This document shows, in pieces, positions 16,823 to 26,716 of a stretch of 64,000 bases of DNA (positions are counted from its first letter, which is position 1; the number at the start of each line of letters is the position of its first letter). Under the pieces are notes generated by a model. The model saw only the letters and a list, made by a program, of their open reading frames with translations, was not told where the DNA came from and ran no database searches. Source of the stretch: Methylobacterium sp. W2 (GTDB taxonomy: Bacteria > Pseudomonadota > Alphaproteobacteria > Rhizobiales > Beijerinckiaceae); assembly GCF_020662345.1 (NCBI RefSeq), contig NZ_VMOA01000012.1, forward strand, positions 1 through 64,000, written 5' to 3'. The translations under genes were made by a program, and so were the position numbers.

Positions 16823-17478
16823 GTATCGGCCTCCGAGGCCGAGACCAACGCCTGGATGGCGGCGAGATCGGCTCCCTCCACCATCCAGAGGGCGCTCTCG
16901 AGCCCGAGGAATTCGGCACCCGTCGCCAGGAGTCCTTCCACCTGCGCGAGGTCATGGGCGACGGCGATGCACGGTGTCTCGAAGATCTCGACCCACCATT
17001 CCGCGCGCTCGCGCACGGTGTCGGCATCGGGCGCGATCCCATCGGCGTAAAGGCCGCCGAACATCACGTAATCGACGCCGGCCTCGCCCGCCTCCATGGC
17101 CGCGTGTTTCTGCTCGTAGCCACCGGCCCCGAGGATACGGCCGTCGTCGAGGCGATCGCGGACATCCTTCAGAGCCCCATCGCGCGGCTTGTCCACATGG
17201 ACGCCGTCCGCCCCGCCCCGGGCGGCGACGCTGACGAGGTCACCGGCGAAATCGGACACCGTGACGACCAGGGCGGCGCCGGTGGCCTGCGCCGCCGGGG
17301 CCAGACGCTTGACGAGGTTGACGAGGCTGCGCTCGTCCGCCGGTGCGAGGCGCAGGATCACGGCCGCCACGTCCCCCGCCGCGCAGGCGGCATTCAGCGC
17401 CTCGGCGAGGGCGTCGGCCTGATGGGCCTCGACCCTGTGGGGGGACAAAAGGGCGAGGCGGGTGCGGGGTTCGGCCAT
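16819..17478 (-). CDS. Thiamine phosphate synthase-like protein
   Basis: A 219-residue TIM-barrel protein with the thiamine phosphate synthase fold: LVVTVSDFAGDL, GADGVHVDKPRDG (equivalent to GADGVHLGQ) and DYVMFGGLYADGI where ThiE has Y-GP-F-T-TK. The glycine-rich pyrophosphate loop and the T-TK motif are altered, so this may be a paralogue and not the pathway enzyme. No other thiamine genes are near. Upstream partner of the Sel1 protein. Confidence 0.7.
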   Translation of the reverse strand: MAEPRTRLALLSPHRVEAHQADALAEALNAACAAGDVAAVILRLAPADERSLVNLVKRLAPAAQATGAALVVTVSDFAGDLVSVAARGGADGVHVDKPRDGALKDVRDRLDDGRILGAGGYEQKHAAMEAGEAGVDYVMFGGLYADGIAPDADTVRERAEWWVEIFETPCIAVAHDLAQVEGLLATGAEFLGLESALWMVEGADLAAIQALVSASEADT

Positions 17479-17501
17479 TCTTCTCGTCCTAACAGCATGA
17501 T

Positions 17502-17528
17502 CCCGAGACGCGGGCTCCGCGTCTCGGG
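17502..17528 (-). terminator. Perfect 11-bp hairpin downstream of fba
   Basis: CCCGAGACGCG and its exact complement flank a 5-base loop between the fba stop (17597) and the ThiE-like start (17478). GC-rich and stable, but without a U-run. It probably separates the fba transcript from the next pair. Confidence 0.5.
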
Positions 17529-17596
17529 GACAGACGATGCGAGATCACCACGTCACGCATGGTTCCGGATCCGATCCGGAGCCATGAAGCCGGGGC

Positions 17597-18667
17597 TCAG
17601 GCGGCGCCGATCTTCGGGTCGAGGGAGCCGTTGGCGTAGCGCTTGGCCATCTCGGAGACCGAGATCGGGCGGATCTTGGAGCCCTGGCCGGCGGTGCCGA
17701 ATTCCTCGAAACGCTGGCGACAGAGCTTCGTCATCGCGTCCATGGCGGGCTTCAGGTACTTGCGCGGATCGAACTCGGCCGGGTTCTCGGTGAGCACCTT
17801 CCGGATCTGACCGGTCATGGCCATGCGGTTGTCGGTGTCGATGTTGATCTTGCGCACGCCGTGCTTGATGCCGCGCTGGATCTCGGCCACCGGCACACCC
17901 CAGGTCGGCTTCATCTGGCCGCCGTAGGAATTGATGATGTCCTGCAGGTCCTGCGGCACCGAGGAGGAGCCGTGCATGACGAGGTGGGTCGTCGGCAGGC
18001 GGCGGTGGATCTCCTCGATCACGTTCATGGCGAGCACGTCGCCATCGGGCTGGCGGGTGAACTTGTAGGCGCCGTGGCTGGTGCCCATGGCGACGGCGAG
18101 CGCATCGACCTTGGTGGCGGTGACGAACTTCACCGCCTCTTCCGGGTCAGTAAGGAGCTGGTCGTGGCTGAGCACGCCCTCGGCGCCGTGGCCGTCCTCG
18201 GCCTCGCCCTGGCCGCTCTCCAGCGAGCCGAGCACGCCGAGCTCGCCCTCCACCGAGACGCCGGCCCAATGGGCCATGCGGGTGACGTTGCCAGTGATCT
18301 CGACGTTGTAGGCGTAATCTGCCGGGGTCTTGCCGTCGGCCTTCAGGGAGCCGTCCATCATCACCGAGGTGAAGCCGTACTGGATCGCCGTGGCGCAGGT
18401 GGCTTCGTTGTTGCCGTGGTCGAGATGCATGCAGACGGGGATGTGGGGGTAGATCTCCACGAGGCCGTCGATCAGCTTGGCCAGCACCACGTCGTTGGCA
18501 TAGGCGCGCGCGCCCTTGCTCGCCTGCAGGATCACCGGCGAATCGGTGGCATCGGCCGCCGCCATGATGGCGAGGCCCTGCTCCATGTTGTTCAGGTTGA
18601 AGGCCGGGACGCCGTATTCGTATTCGGCGGCGTGATCCAGGAGCTGCCTCAGGGTGATGCGTGCCAT
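17597..18667 (-). CDS. fba: Class II fructose-bisphosphate aldolase
   Basis: A 356-residue zinc aldolase cleaving or forming fructose-1,6-bisphosphate. Motifs: [13 protein letters not shown], the zinc and catalytic region [48 protein letters not shown] and the phosphate-binding [14 protein letters not shown]. Length matches the type B enzymes, which also serve the Calvin cycle and RuMP-type pathways. It follows pgk and gap on the same strand. Confidence 0.95.
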   Translation of the reverse strand: MARITLRQLLDHAAEYEYGVPAFNLNNMEQGLAIMAAADATDSPVILQASKGARAYANDVVLAKLIDGLVEIYPHIPVCMHLDHGNNEATCATAIQYGFTSVMMDGSLKADGKTPADYAYNVEITGNVTRMAHWAGVSVEGELGVLGSLESGQGEAEDGHGAEGVLSHDQLLTDPEEAVKFVTATKVDALAVAMGTSHGAYKFTRQPDGDVLAMNVIEEIHRRLPTTHLVMHGSSSVPQDLQDIINSYGGQMKPTWGVPVAEIQRGIKHGVRKINIDTDNRMAMTGQIRKVLTENPAEFDPRKYLKPAMDAMTKLCRQRFEEFGTAGQGSKIRPISVSEMAKRYANGSLDPKIGAA

Positions 18668-18820
18668 TGGTGTCTCCTCAAACGATGGCTTCGACCCGTC
18701 GGGCCGCCATCCACTGAAATATGTCTGCCTTGTCGGACCTTACCGAGCCCGTCGCAACTCCATCCCGGAGCCTTCGGCCACAGAACCGTGCGTCATCGGC
18801 CCGAAATCCAAGCCAAATCC

Positions 18821-18934
18821 CTCATCCCGAGGTGACGAAGCGGAGCGAAGGCCTCGGAGGAGCCCTTCAGTTCGCGTGGAGGATGCCGGAGCCCTCCTTC
18901 GAGGCCCGCTGCCGCGGTCGCCTCAGGATGAGGT
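18821..18934. repeat. Dispersed palindromic repeat, copy A
   Basis: A unit of about 113 bases bounded by CTCATCCCGAGG (18821) and CCTCAGGATGAG (18921-18932), with inner arms containing GGCCTCGGAGGAGCCCTTCAG and GCCCTCCTTCGAGGCC-type sequence. It shares ends and inner arms with copy B (33096-33206). It lies between pgk and fba. Confidence 0.8.
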
Positions 18935-18957
18935 GATGGGATGGACGATGGAACCAA

Positions 18958-20160
18958 TTACTCCTTGACGCGCAGGGCCTCGACGCCGGGTAGGACCTTG
19001 CCTTCCAGCCATTCGAGGAACGCGCCGCCGGCGGTGGATACGTAGGAAAAATCGTCGGCAACGCCGGCATGGTTGAGGGCGGCCACCGTGTCGCCGCCGC
19101 CGGCCACAGAAACGAGCTTACCGGCCTTGGTGCACTCGGCCGCGTGGCGCGCCGCCGCCACCGTCGCGGCATCGAAGGGTGTCAGCTCGAAGGCGCCGAG
19201 CGGTCCGTTCCAGACCAAGGTGGCAGCCTCGTCGATGGCGGCGTCGATCTCGGCGACCGAGGCCGGGCCGGCATCGAGGATCATGCCGGTCTCCGACACG
19301 GCATCGATGCCCACCGTCTCATGCACCGCGTTGGCCTTGAACTCGGCGGCGACGACCGCATCGACGGGCAGGATGATGCGGCACTTGACGGCCGCAGCGG
19401 CATCGAGGATGCGGAGCGCCGTCTCGGCGAGATCCTTCTCGCACAGGGACTTGCCCACGGCTTTCCCCTGCGCATGCAGGAAGGTGTTGGCCATACCGCC
19501 GCCGATGACGAGCATGTCGACCTTGGCGACGAGGTTCTGCAGGAGGTCGATCTTTGAGGAAACCTTGGCGCCGCCGACGAGGGCGATGACCGGGCGGTTC
19601 GGCGCCTCCAGTCCCTTGGTGAGCGCGTCGAGCTCCGCCTGCATCAGCCGGCCGGCATAGGCCGGCAGCACATGGGCGAGGCCCTCGGTCGAGGCATGGG
19701 CGCGATGAGCGGCGGAAAAGGCCTCGTTGACGAAGACGTCGCCGTTGGCAGCGAGGGCCGCCACGAAACCGGCTTCGTTCTTCTCCTCGCCCGCGTGAAA
19801 GCGGGTGTTCTCAAGGAGGAGGACGTCGCCGTCCTTCAGCGTCGAGACGGCCGAGGACGCGGCCGCGCCGATGCAATCCTCGGCAAAGGCGACCGGACGG
19901 CCGAGACGGTCGGACAGGGCGGCGACCACTTGTTTCAGCGAATCAGCCGCCACCGGCTTGCCCTTGGGGCGGCCGAAATGCGCCAGCAGCACCACGCGGC
20001 CGCCGCCATCGGCGATCTCACGGATCGTCGGGACGATCCTCTCGATGCGGGTGGCGTCGGTGACGCGCTCCCCCTCCATCGGCACGTTCAGGTCGACGCG
20101 GAGCAGCACGCGCTTGCCCTGGAGGGAGCCGGCATCGTCGAGGGTGCGGAAAGCGGTCAT
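18958..20160 (-). CDS. pgk: Phosphoglycerate kinase
   Basis: A 400-residue enzyme interconverting 1,3-bisphosphoglycerate and 3-phosphoglycerate with ATP. Motifs: [66 protein letters not shown] and the C-terminal [13 protein letters not shown]. Full length. One copy of the dispersed repeat lies between its stop and fba. Confidence 0.97.
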   Translation of the reverse strand: MTAFRTLDDAGSLQGKRVLLRVDLNVPMEGERVTDATRIERIVPTIREIADGGGRVVLLAHFGRPKGKPVAADSLKQVVAALSDRLGRPVAFAEDCIGAAASSAVSTLKDGDVLLLENTRFHAGEEKNEAGFVAALAANGDVFVNEAFSAAHRAHASTEGLAHVLPAYAGRLMQAELDALTKGLEAPNRPVIALVGGAKVSSKIDLLQNLVAKVDMLVIGGGMANTFLHAQGKAVGKSLCEKDLAETALRILDAAAAVKCRIILPVDAVVAAEFKANAVHETVGIDAVSETGMILDAGPASVAEIDAAIDEAATLVWNGPLGAFELTPFDAATVAAARHAAECTKAGKLVSVAGGGDTVAALNHAGVADDFSYVSTAGGAFLEWLEGKVLPGVEALRVKE

Positions 20161-20189
20161 CCTGGCCTTCAGAGTCGTCGAGAGAAATA

Positions 20190-20714
20190 TCAGCGCGGGG
20201 TGATGAGCCCGTCGAGATGGAAGCGCTGGGCGGCGATGGTCAGCACCACGGTGAGCACGGCGGTGATGACCGCCGTCAGCACCAGGGCCCCGGAGCCGGG
20301 CAGCCGACGCGTGCGGTCGGCGACGGCGCGGACTTCGCTGCGCAGGGCGGCGAGGTCGGACTGGCGCGCCGCCTCGCCCATGCGGGCGGTCGCCCCCTCG
20401 ATCTTCTCCTCAACGCGGGAGAGCAGGGCCTCGGAGCGGGCGTACTTGTCCTCGATCCGCGCGCACTTGTCCTCGATGCGGGCGAGCTGATCGGCGCCGG
20501 GCGACGATGGGGCGGGCGCGGATTGAGCCAAGGGCTCGGCCTTGCCGACCACGAGCGGCGGCGCCGCCTGCTGGTTGGCGATCGCCTGGGTCTCGGGCAC
20601 CGGCGACGGCGCCGCACCCGCGAGCGCGGTTCTCTCGGAAGTCATACTCTGAGAATTCTTGGCGCCCGGGATGAAGCTGGTTCCGGTCGACGGGGTCGGC
20701 GAAGGCTCGGTCAT
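20190..20714 (-). CDS. Single-pass membrane protein with coiled coil
   Basis: A 174-residue protein of unknown function between gap and pgk. The first 75 residues are proline-, alanine- and serine-rich and probably disordered. Residues 76-130 are a charged helix with an internal repeat (two ARIEDK units followed by [18 protein letters not shown]), likely a coiled coil. One membrane helix at about 143-162 ([17 protein letters not shown]) precedes a short tail. Probably anchored in the inner membrane by its C-terminus. Confidence 0.65.
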   Translation of the reverse strand: MTEPSPTPSTGTSFIPGAKNSQSMTSERTALAGAAPSPVPETQAIANQQAAPPLVVGKAEPLAQSAPAPSSPGADQLARIEDKCARIEDKYARSEALLSRVEEKIEGATARMGEAARQSDLAALRSEVRAVADRTRRLPGSGALVLTAVITAVLTVVLTIAAQRFHLDGLITPR

Positions 20715-20799
20715 GTCGGACGCACCATTGCTGGTCGATCAAAGGGTGTCGTTCACGAGGCATCCCGGGCGGCCCGCGGGCCGCCCGGAAGCGCTGCTC

Positions 20800-21807
20800 T
20801 CAGAGCAGCTTTCCCATCGCCACGGCGGTGTCCGCCATGCGGTTCGAGAAGCCCCATTCGTTGTCGTACCAGGAGAGGATACGCACGAACGTGCCGTCCA
20901 TCACCTTGGTCTGGTCGAGGTGGAAGGTGGACGAGTGGGGATCGTGGTTGAAGTCGATGGAGACGTTGGGCTGGTCGGTATAGGCCAGCACGCCCTTCAG
21001 CGGACCGTCGGCCGCGGCGCGGATCGCGTTGTTGATCTCCTCGACGGAGGTCTGACGCTTGGCGGTGAACACGAGATCGACGGCCGAGACGTTGGGGGTC
21101 GGCACGCGGATCGAGGTTCCGTCGAGCTTGCCCTTCAGTTCCGGCAGGACGAGGCCGACGGCCTTGGCCGCGCCCGTGGAGGTCGGGATCATCGACAGGG
21201 CGGCGGCGCGGGACCGGTAGAGGTCCTTGTGCATCTGGTCCAGCGAGGGCTGGTCGTTGGTGTAGGAATGGATCGTCGTCATGAAGCCGCGCTCGATCCC
21301 GACGAGATCGTTGAGCACCTTGGCCACCGGCACGAGGCAGTTGGTGGTGCAGGAAGCGTTCGAGATGACGAGGTGGTCGGCGGTCAGCTTGTCGTGGTTG
21401 ACGCCGTAGACCACGGTCAGGTCGGCACCGTCGGCGGGGGCCGAGACGATGACGCGCTTGGCGCCGGCGTCGAGATGGGCCTTGGCCTTGTCCTTCGAAG
21501 TGAAGATGCCGGTGCATTCCAGGGCGATGTCGACGCCGAGTTCGCGGTGCGGCAGCTCGGCCGGGTTGCGCACGGCGGTGACCTTAATGCGCTGACCGTC
21601 GACGACGATGAACTCACCGTCCACTTCGACCTTGGCGTTGAAGCGGCCGTGGATCGAGTCGAAGCGCAGCAGGTGGGCATTGGTCTCGACGGGGCCGAGA
21701 TCGTTGATCGCGACGACCTCGATATCCTTGCGGCCGGATTCGTGGATGGCGCGCAGGATGTTGCGGCCGATGCGTCCGAACCCGTTGATGGCAACCTTCA
21801 CCGACAC
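20800..21807 (-). CDS. gap: Glyceraldehyde-3-phosphate dehydrogenase
   Basis: A 335-residue NAD(P)-dependent enzyme. The Rossmann start [18 protein letters not shown], the active-site [14 protein letters not shown] with the catalytic cysteine, [23 protein letters not shown], and the C-terminal [13 protein letters not shown] are all present. First gene of the gap-pgk-fba run on the minus strand, linking lower glycolysis or gluconeogenesis. Confidence 0.97.
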   Translation of the reverse strand: MSVKVAINGFGRIGRNILRAIHESGRKDIEVVAINDLGPVETNAHLLRFDSIHGRFNAKVEVDGEFIVVDGQRIKVTAVRNPAELPHRELGVDIALECTGIFTSKDKAKAHLDAGAKRVIVSAPADGADLTVVYGVNHDKLTADHLVISNASCTTNCLVPVAKVLNDLVGIERGFMTTIHSYTNDQPSLDQMHKDLYRSRAAALSMIPTSTGAAKAVGLVLPELKGKLDGTSIRVPTPNVSAVDLVFTAKRQTSVEEINNAIRAAADGPLKGVLAYTDQPNVSIDFNHDPHSSTFHLDQTKVMDGTFVRILSWYDNEWGFSNRMADTAVAMGKLL

Positions 21808-22232
21808 GGCGTGAATCCTTCTATGTACCGGGCACCGACCTAGCGGAACCCGTAAGCAGCAAGAGCGAGACAGCGGACCGGAGGGGCGGAGCCGCCATTC
21901 GGCGTCGCTGTGTCATGTGCACCGTTGAACGTCAGATGAACCGCTTGGCCCATCCTCGGACCCTCATGCGTCCGCGAAACGACCGATGCGGGATCGATGG
22001 TCGAACGGGTCACGGGCTCGAATTCCCAATCTGGCGGTCGGTTCGAGGAGCGCGCGGTCTCTAACATGGGGGAAACCGCTGGCAAAGGTTTTGCCCGATC
22101 GATTCGTTTTCCTTCCCCGCATATGATGGCAAAGCGTCGATTTCGCGCGCGGATCGGTGGAGGTTTGGCTACAAATCCGCTTTTCCGAAACAGATGCGCC
22201 AGCCCTTTCATGATCCGGCGGAAGGTAGAACG
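21808..22232. other. Intergenic region between gap and the DUF4164 gene
   Basis: These 425 bases separate two divergent genes and should hold both promoters. I see no convincing gene, hairpin or operator. The short plus-strand frame at 21997-22236 has no codon pattern or ribosome site to support it. Confidence 0.5.
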
Positions 22233-22529
22233 ATGAGCCAGACGCCAGACCGGCCGAACGTGGACCATGCCCTTGCTCGGCTCGATACGGTGCTGACCCG
22301 CCTCGAGGCCTCGGTGGCCCATCGCCTCGAGGCCGAGCGCGAACCCGGCGACCTGGAGACGGAACTCGCGATCATGGCGGAGGATCGCGCGCGCCTCGCG
22401 GCGGAACTCGACGCCGCCAGCGCGCGCCTCGCCACGGTGGAGGCGACCACGAGCGATGTCGGCCACCGCCTGGGGCGGGCGATCGAAGCGGTGGAGGGCG
22501 TGCTGGCCCGTCCCCGCGCCGCACGCTAG
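22233..22529 (+). CDS. DUF4164 family coiled-coil protein
   Basis: A 98-residue protein, mostly one alpha-helix with heptad-like spacing (ALARLDTVLTRLEASVAHRL, LAAELDAASARLATVEA). Position directly before zapA and the sequence pattern fit the alphaproteobacterial DUF4164 family. Its function is unknown; the association with zapA suggests cell division. ATG at 22233 follows GGAAGG at suitable distance. Confidence 0.75.
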   Translation: MSQTPDRPNVDHALARLDTVLTRLEASVAHRLEAEREPGDLETELAIMAEDRARLAAELDAASARLATVEATTSDVGHRLGRAIEAVEGVLARPRAAR

Positions 22530-22613
22530 GGCTGCGCTCTCTTTCGCCGAACCGGCATCCCCTTCGGCGGAGAGCTCTCTAATCCGACACCTCTCACACC
22601 AGCCCCATCGGAC

Positions 22614-22973
22614 ATGCCCCAGATCAGCGTCACCATCGACGGCAAGAGCTACCGGATGGCCTGCGCCGAAGGCGAGGAGGCGCATCTCTCAGCGCTGGCC
22701 GCGGAGCTCGACACCCGCGTCACCGACATGCGGAAATCCTTCGGCGAGATCGGCGACATGCGCCTGCATGTGATGGCCGCCCTCACCCAGGCGGACGAAT
22801 TGGCGGAGCTCAAGCGGCGCCTGGCGGATCTGGAGGCCGAAACGGTCACGCTTCGGGAGCGCGTCGAAACCGCGGACTCCCTCCGCGCCAACGAGGAGAC
22901 CCGGATCGCCGAAGGGCTCGGCCGGGCGGCGGACCGGATCGAGCGGCTGGCGCATGCGCTGGCGGCGGGATGA
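22614..22973 (+). CDS. zapA: Cell division protein ZapA
   Basis: A 119-residue ZapA. The N-terminal domain reads MPQISVTIDGKSYRMACAEGEE, then LAAELDTRVTDMRKSFGEIG, followed by a long coiled coil (AELKRRLADLEAETVTLRER). ZapA cross-links FtsZ filaments at the division ring. Downstream come 6S RNA and fthC, the arrangement conserved in many proteobacteria. Confidence 0.92.
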   Translation: MPQISVTIDGKSYRMACAEGEEAHLSALAAELDTRVTDMRKSFGEIGDMRLHVMAALTQADELAELKRRLADLEAETVTLRERVETADSLRANEETRIAEGLGRAADRIERLAHALAAG

Positions 22974-23034
22974 GCGTCCCTCGCACGATTGCCCGCCCCA
23001 CCCCCTGGCGCGGAACGCCCGCCGACGCTACATG

Positions 23035-23187
23035 AGTCGAGCGGTGCTGCGGGGTTCGTCAGGAGTACTTTTCCCCGGGGCCTTATCGACTCCCCAGGGA
23101 GCTGTCCCTGGCCCTGTCCCTGGACTTGGCCAACACGGCGCCCACCTACACTGTAGGTTTCCCGGGATCGCAACTCCAACGGCTCAC
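23035..23187 (+). ncRNA. ssrS: 6S RNA
   Basis: The 214 bases between zapA and fthC have no gene and hold the place that 6S RNA takes in most proteobacteria. The stretch includes GGGGCCTTATCGACTCC and several GC-rich self-complementary segments (for example CAGGGAGCTGTCCCTG and CCTACACTGTAGG), consistent with a long imperfect hairpin. 6S RNA mimics an open promoter and sequesters the sigma70 holoenzyme. Both ends are approximate and no covariance search was run. Confidence 0.7.
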
Positions 23188-23775
23188 GTGGCTCCGCACT
23201 CTGATTTCCCCGCTCTGAAAGCCGCGCTTCGCAAGCAGGCCCTTGCCCGGCGCGACGGCCTCGACGCCGAGACCCGCCGGGTCGGCGGTCTACGGATCGC
23301 GCAGAGCGTCATGCGGGTCGAGCCCCTGGCCGATGCCGCCATCGTCGGCGCCTTCTGGGCGATCCGCAGTGAGGTCGACCCGCTCCCCCTCATCGAGATG
23401 CTGTTCGCGCGCGGACAGCGGGTCGCCCTGCCCAAGGTGACGCCCGACGGCCTCGTGTTCCGCGAATGGCGGGCGGGAGAGGCGCTGGTGCCGGGCTCCT
23501 TCGGCTTGAGCGAACCACGCGACGACCTTCCGCCCCTCGATCCCACCGCCCTCATCGTGCCACTCGCCGCCTTCGACCGGCGCGGGCATCGTATCGGCTA
23601 CGGGCGCGGCTATTACGATCAGGCCATCGAGCGACTCTCCCGCAACGGCCCGGTCCTGACGATCGGCATCGCCTTCTCCGTCCAGGAGGTGGAGACCGTG
23701 CCCTCCGAGCCGCACGACCAGCCCCTCGACCATCTCATCACCGAAGCGGGGCCGATCCCGCTCGTCCGGGACTGA
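23188..23775 (+). CDS. fthC: 5-formyltetrahydrofolate cyclo-ligase
   Basis: A 195-residue enzyme returning 5-formyl-THF to 5,10-methenyl-THF with ATP. Motifs: KAALRKQALARRDGL, FWAIRSEVDPLPLIE, RVALPKV, and the C-terminal FDRRGHRIGYGRGYYDQAIE, which binds ATP/phosphate. The frame is open through the 6S RNA region; homology begins with APHSDFPALK, so I use GTG at 23188, though no strong ribosome site precedes it. Relevant to C1 metabolism in a methylotroph-like host. Confidence 0.9.
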   Translation: MAPHSDFPALKAALRKQALARRDGLDAETRRVGGLRIAQSVMRVEPLADAAIVGAFWAIRSEVDPLPLIEMLFARGQRVALPKVTPDGLVFREWRAGEALVPGSFGLSEPRDDLPPLDPTALIVPLAAFDRRGHRIGYGRGYYDQAIERLSRNGPVLTIGIAFSVQEVETVPSEPHDQPLDHLITEAGPIPLVRD

Positions 23776-23784
23776 CACCGACAC

Positions 23785-24606
23785 ATGCGACTTCTCTTCC
23801 TCGGCGATGTGGTGGGCCGCCCCGGCCGCAACGTGGTGATGGACCGGCTGCCGAAGCTGCGCGAGCGCTGGCGCCTCGATTGCGTGGTCATCAACGGCGA
23901 GAACGCGGCCGGCGGCTTCGGCATCACCGAGGCGATCTGCGACGAGCTCCTCCAGGCGGGCGCCGATGCGGTGACGCTGGGCAACCATTCCTTCGACCAG
24001 CGCGAAGCCCTGGTCTTCATCCAACGCCAGTCCCGCCTCGTCCGCCCGGCGAACTATCCGCCCGGCACACCGGGGCGCGGCGCCACCGTGGTGGAGACGC
24101 GGGGCGGCGCGCGCGTCCTCGTCCTCAACGTCATGGGCCGCATCTACATGGACGCGCTGGACGATCCCTTCGCCTCCGCCGAGCGTGAGCTCTCCGCCTG
24201 CCCCCTCGGCGAGGTAGCGGACGCCGTTATCGTCGACGTCCATGCCGAGGCGACCAGCGAGAAGCAGGCCTTCGGGCATTTCCTCGACGGCCGCGCCAGC
24301 CTCGTCGTCGGCACCCACACCCATACCCCCACCGCCGACCACCGCATCCTCCCCGGCGGCACCGCCTACCTGTCGGATGCCGGCATGTGCGGCGATTACG
24401 ATTCGATCCTCGGCATGCAGAAAGACGAACCCCTGCGGCGCTTCCTGCAGAAGACCCCCGGCGCGCGCCTGGAAGCGGCCCAAGGCAAAGGCACCCTGTG
24501 CGGGATCGCCGTGGAGACCGACAACGCGACGGGGCTCGCCACCATGGTCTCGGCGGTGCGCCTCGGCCCACATCTCGAAGAAACCTGGCCCCGCGCTTGG
24601 GATTAG
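23785..24606 (+). CDS. YmdB-like metallophosphoesterase (TIGR00282 type)
   Basis: A 273-residue phosphoesterase, close to Bacillus YmdB, a cyclic-nucleotide phosphodiesterase. Metal ligands: FLGDVVGRPGR, INGENAAGGFGI, LGNHSFDQ, VDVHAEATSEK and GTHTHTPTADHRIL, followed by YLSDAGMCG. Cytoplasmic. It starts 9 bases after fthC and is likely co-transcribed with it. Confidence 0.9.
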   Translation: MRLLFLGDVVGRPGRNVVMDRLPKLRERWRLDCVVINGENAAGGFGITEAICDELLQAGADAVTLGNHSFDQREALVFIQRQSRLVRPANYPPGTPGRGATVVETRGGARVLVLNVMGRIYMDALDDPFASAERELSACPLGEVADAVIVDVHAEATSEKQAFGHFLDGRASLVVGTHTHTPTADHRILPGGTAYLSDAGMCGDYDSILGMQKDEPLRRFLQKTPGARLEAAQGKGTLCGIAVETDNATGLATMVSAVRLGPHLEETWPRAWD

Positions 24607-24727
24607 GCCCCTTGAGCTGGTGATGAGTTTCGCGGCGGGTTGATCGCGGCGGGGCATGACGCCAATGTGCGGGCACGGTCGACCCGCCCGTTTCGCGAGC
24701 CCGCGTAGATAGAGTCCCCGACACCCC

Positions 24728-25693
24728 ATGGCGACCCGCTCCGCGACTGCCCCCTTGAGCCGCCCGGGCATCTACCTGATCCGGATGCTGGTCTTCCTGA
24801 CCCTCGTCGGGTTCCTCGCCTTCGTGCTGTTCCGGCAGATCACACCGGCCTTCCTCGCCAATGCCGGGTTGAACGGGCTGATCCTCGGCGTCCTCCTCAT
24901 CGCGATCCTGCTCGCCTTCGGGCAGGTGATCCGCCTCTTCCGCGAGGTCGCCTACGTCAATGCGGTCGCCGCCGGCGAGGATTCGGCCAAGCCGCCCTCG
25001 CTGCTGGCACCCCTCTCCCCGGCGATCCTGGCGCGGCGCGAGGGCACGACGCAGGCCGGCATCCGCTCCTATCTCGACACGGTGGCGGCGCGCCTCGACG
25101 AGGGCCGCGAGATCCTGCGCTACATCGCCGGTCTGCTGATCCTGCTCGGCCTGCTCGGCACCTTCTGGGGCCTCATCGACACCCTGAGCGCAGTGGGCAG
25201 CGTGATCCAGAGCATGCGCGGCGGCGGCGAGGCCAGCGCGATGTTCGACGAGTTGAAGAACGGCCTCGCCAAGCCGCTCTCCGGCATCGGCCTCGCCTTC
25301 TCGGCCTCGCTGTTCGGCTTGTCGAGCTCTCTCGTCACCGGGTTCCTCGACCTCCAGGCGGGCCAGGCCCATGCTCGCTTCCACAACGAACTGGAAGATT
25401 GGCTGGTCTCCGGCGAGGAGCAGGCCGCGGCGGCGCGCCCCGTGGCGACGCAGGAGCCGGCCTCGGCCCGCGAACTCACCGAGGCGGTGGACCGGCTCTC
25501 GGCCATCGTCTCGGAAGGTGCCAACGGCCGCGTGGCGACCCAGGCGATGACCAACCTCGCCGAAGGTATCCAGGGGCTCGTCCAGCACATGCGGGCCGAG
25601 CAGCAGATGATCCGCGACTGGGTCGAGGCGCAGGCGACGCGTGAGCGTGAACTCAAGCAGGTGCTCGACCGGCTCGGCCGCGAGAAGACCTGA
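24728..25693 (+). CDS. MotA/TolQ/ExbB-like membrane protein
   Basis: A 321-residue inner-membrane protein. Two helices at about residues 18-40 and 51-72, a cytoplasmic region, then the channel-type helix pair (LRYIAGLLILLGLLGTFWGL at about 137-156 and ALAFSASLFGLSSSLV type residues near 180-205). LLGLLGTFWGLI is the MotA/ExbB signature. The last 80 residues form a coiled coil (MRAEQQMIRDWVEAQATRE). The stop overlaps the start of the OmpA-domain gene. No flagellar genes surround it, so I treat it as an ion-driven envelope stator of unknown purpose. Confidence 0.8.
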   Translation: MATRSATAPLSRPGIYLIRMLVFLTLVGFLAFVLFRQITPAFLANAGLNGLILGVLLIAILLAFGQVIRLFREVAYVNAVAAGEDSAKPPSLLAPLSPAILARREGTTQAGIRSYLDTVAARLDEGREILRYIAGLLILLGLLGTFWGLIDTLSAVGSVIQSMRGGGEASAMFDELKNGLAKPLSGIGLAFSASLFGLSSSLVTGFLDLQAGQAHARFHNELEDWLVSGEEQAAAARPVATQEPASARELTEAVDRLSAIVSEGANGRVATQAMTNLAEGIQGLVQHMRAEQQMIRDWVEAQATRERELKQVLDRLGREKT

Positions 25694-26706
25694 TGGCCTC
25701 GCTGCGCACGCGCCGGGATCGGAGCCTCAACGTCTGGCCGGGCTATGTCGACGCCCTGGCGACGCTGCTGCTCGCCGTCGTCTTCCTGCTGACGATCTTC
25801 GTCGTCGGACAGTTCTTCCTGTCCCAGGAGATCACCGGCCGCGATTCGGTGCTGAACCGGCTCAACCGCCAGATCGCCGATCTCACCGACCTCCTGGCAC
25901 TGGAACGCTCCACGCGCCGGGCGCAGGAGGAGAAGGCCTCGAACCTGCGCACGACGCTGCTCGGCACCGAGGCCGAGCGCGACAAGCTGAAGGAACAGGC
26001 CGGCGCCGCCGCGAGCGGCGACAATCGTCAGGGCGAGCTCGACAAGCAGTTGGTGGCCGAGCGCGCCACCAACGCCCGCGCCGCGTCGCAGATCGATCTC
26101 CTCACAGAGCAGATCGGCGCCATGCGCCGGCAGCTTGCCGCCCTGGAGGATGCGCTGGCCGCGAGCGAGAGCCGCGACCGCGAGAGCCAGGTCCGCATCG
26201 CCGATCTCGGCAGCCGCCTCAACGTGGCCCTCGCCCAGAAGGTGCAGGAACTGGCGCGCTACCGCTCCGACTTCTTCGGCCGCCTGCGTCAGATCCTCGG
26301 CAATCGCAGTGACATCCGTGTGGTCGGCGACCGGTTCGTCCTGCAATCGGAGGTGCTGTTCCCGGCGGGCTCTGCGAGCCTGAAGCCCGAGGCGGCACCG
26401 GAACTCGACCGGATCGCCACGGCGATCCTCGATCTGTCGAAACAGATCCCAGCGGACATTCCCTGGGTCCTGCGGATCGACGGGCATACCGACGCCCGCC
26501 CTATCGCCAGTTCGCAATTCCCCTCGAACTGGTCGCTCTCGGCGGCCCGCGCCATTGCCGTGGTGCAGTACATGGCCGGCAGGGGCATCCCGCCCCAGCG
26601 CTTGCTCGCCGCCGCCTTCGGTGAATTCCAGCCCATCGAAGCCGGCACCAGCGACGACGTCTACGCCCGCAACCGCCGGATCGAGCTGAAGCTCACCGAA
26701 CGTTAA
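25693..26706 (+). CDS. MotB-like OmpA-domain protein
   Basis: A 337-residue protein with one N-terminal membrane helix (about residues 21-43), a long periplasmic coiled coil (residues 52-190, e.g. RAQEEKASNLRTTLLGTEAE) and a C-terminal OmpA peptidoglycan-binding domain (residues 215-337: VLFPAGSASLKPEA, IDGHTDARPI, NWSLSAARAIAVVQYM, NRRIELKLTE). Starts at the ATG overlapping the upstream stop (TGATG). With the MotA-like gene it resembles a stator: channel plus cell-wall anchor. Confidence 0.85.
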   Translation: MASLRTRRDRSLNVWPGYVDALATLLLAVVFLLTIFVVGQFFLSQEITGRDSVLNRLNRQIADLTDLLALERSTRRAQEEKASNLRTTLLGTEAERDKLKEQAGAAASGDNRQGELDKQLVAERATNARAASQIDLLTEQIGAMRRQLAALEDALAASESRDRESQVRIADLGSRLNVALAQKVQELARYRSDFFGRLRQILGNRSDIRVVGDRFVLQSEVLFPAGSASLKPEAAPELDRIATAILDLSKQIPADIPWVLRIDGHTDARPIASSQFPSNWSLSAARAIAVVQYMAGRGIPPQRLLAAAFGEFQPIEAGTSDDVYARNRRIELKLTER

Positions 26707-26716
26707 GGCGAGCCCC

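Noticed and set aside
16819..17478. Calling this gene thiE
   Set aside because: The fold matches but the phosphate-loop and T-TK motifs are altered and no thiamine genes are near, so I kept a family-level name.
24728..26706. Zorya-type defence genes (ZorA/ZorB are MotA/MotB-like)
   Set aside because: No helicase, nuclease or ZorC-like gene lies beside the pair, neighbours are housekeeping genes, and the channel protein lacks the very long ZorA tail.
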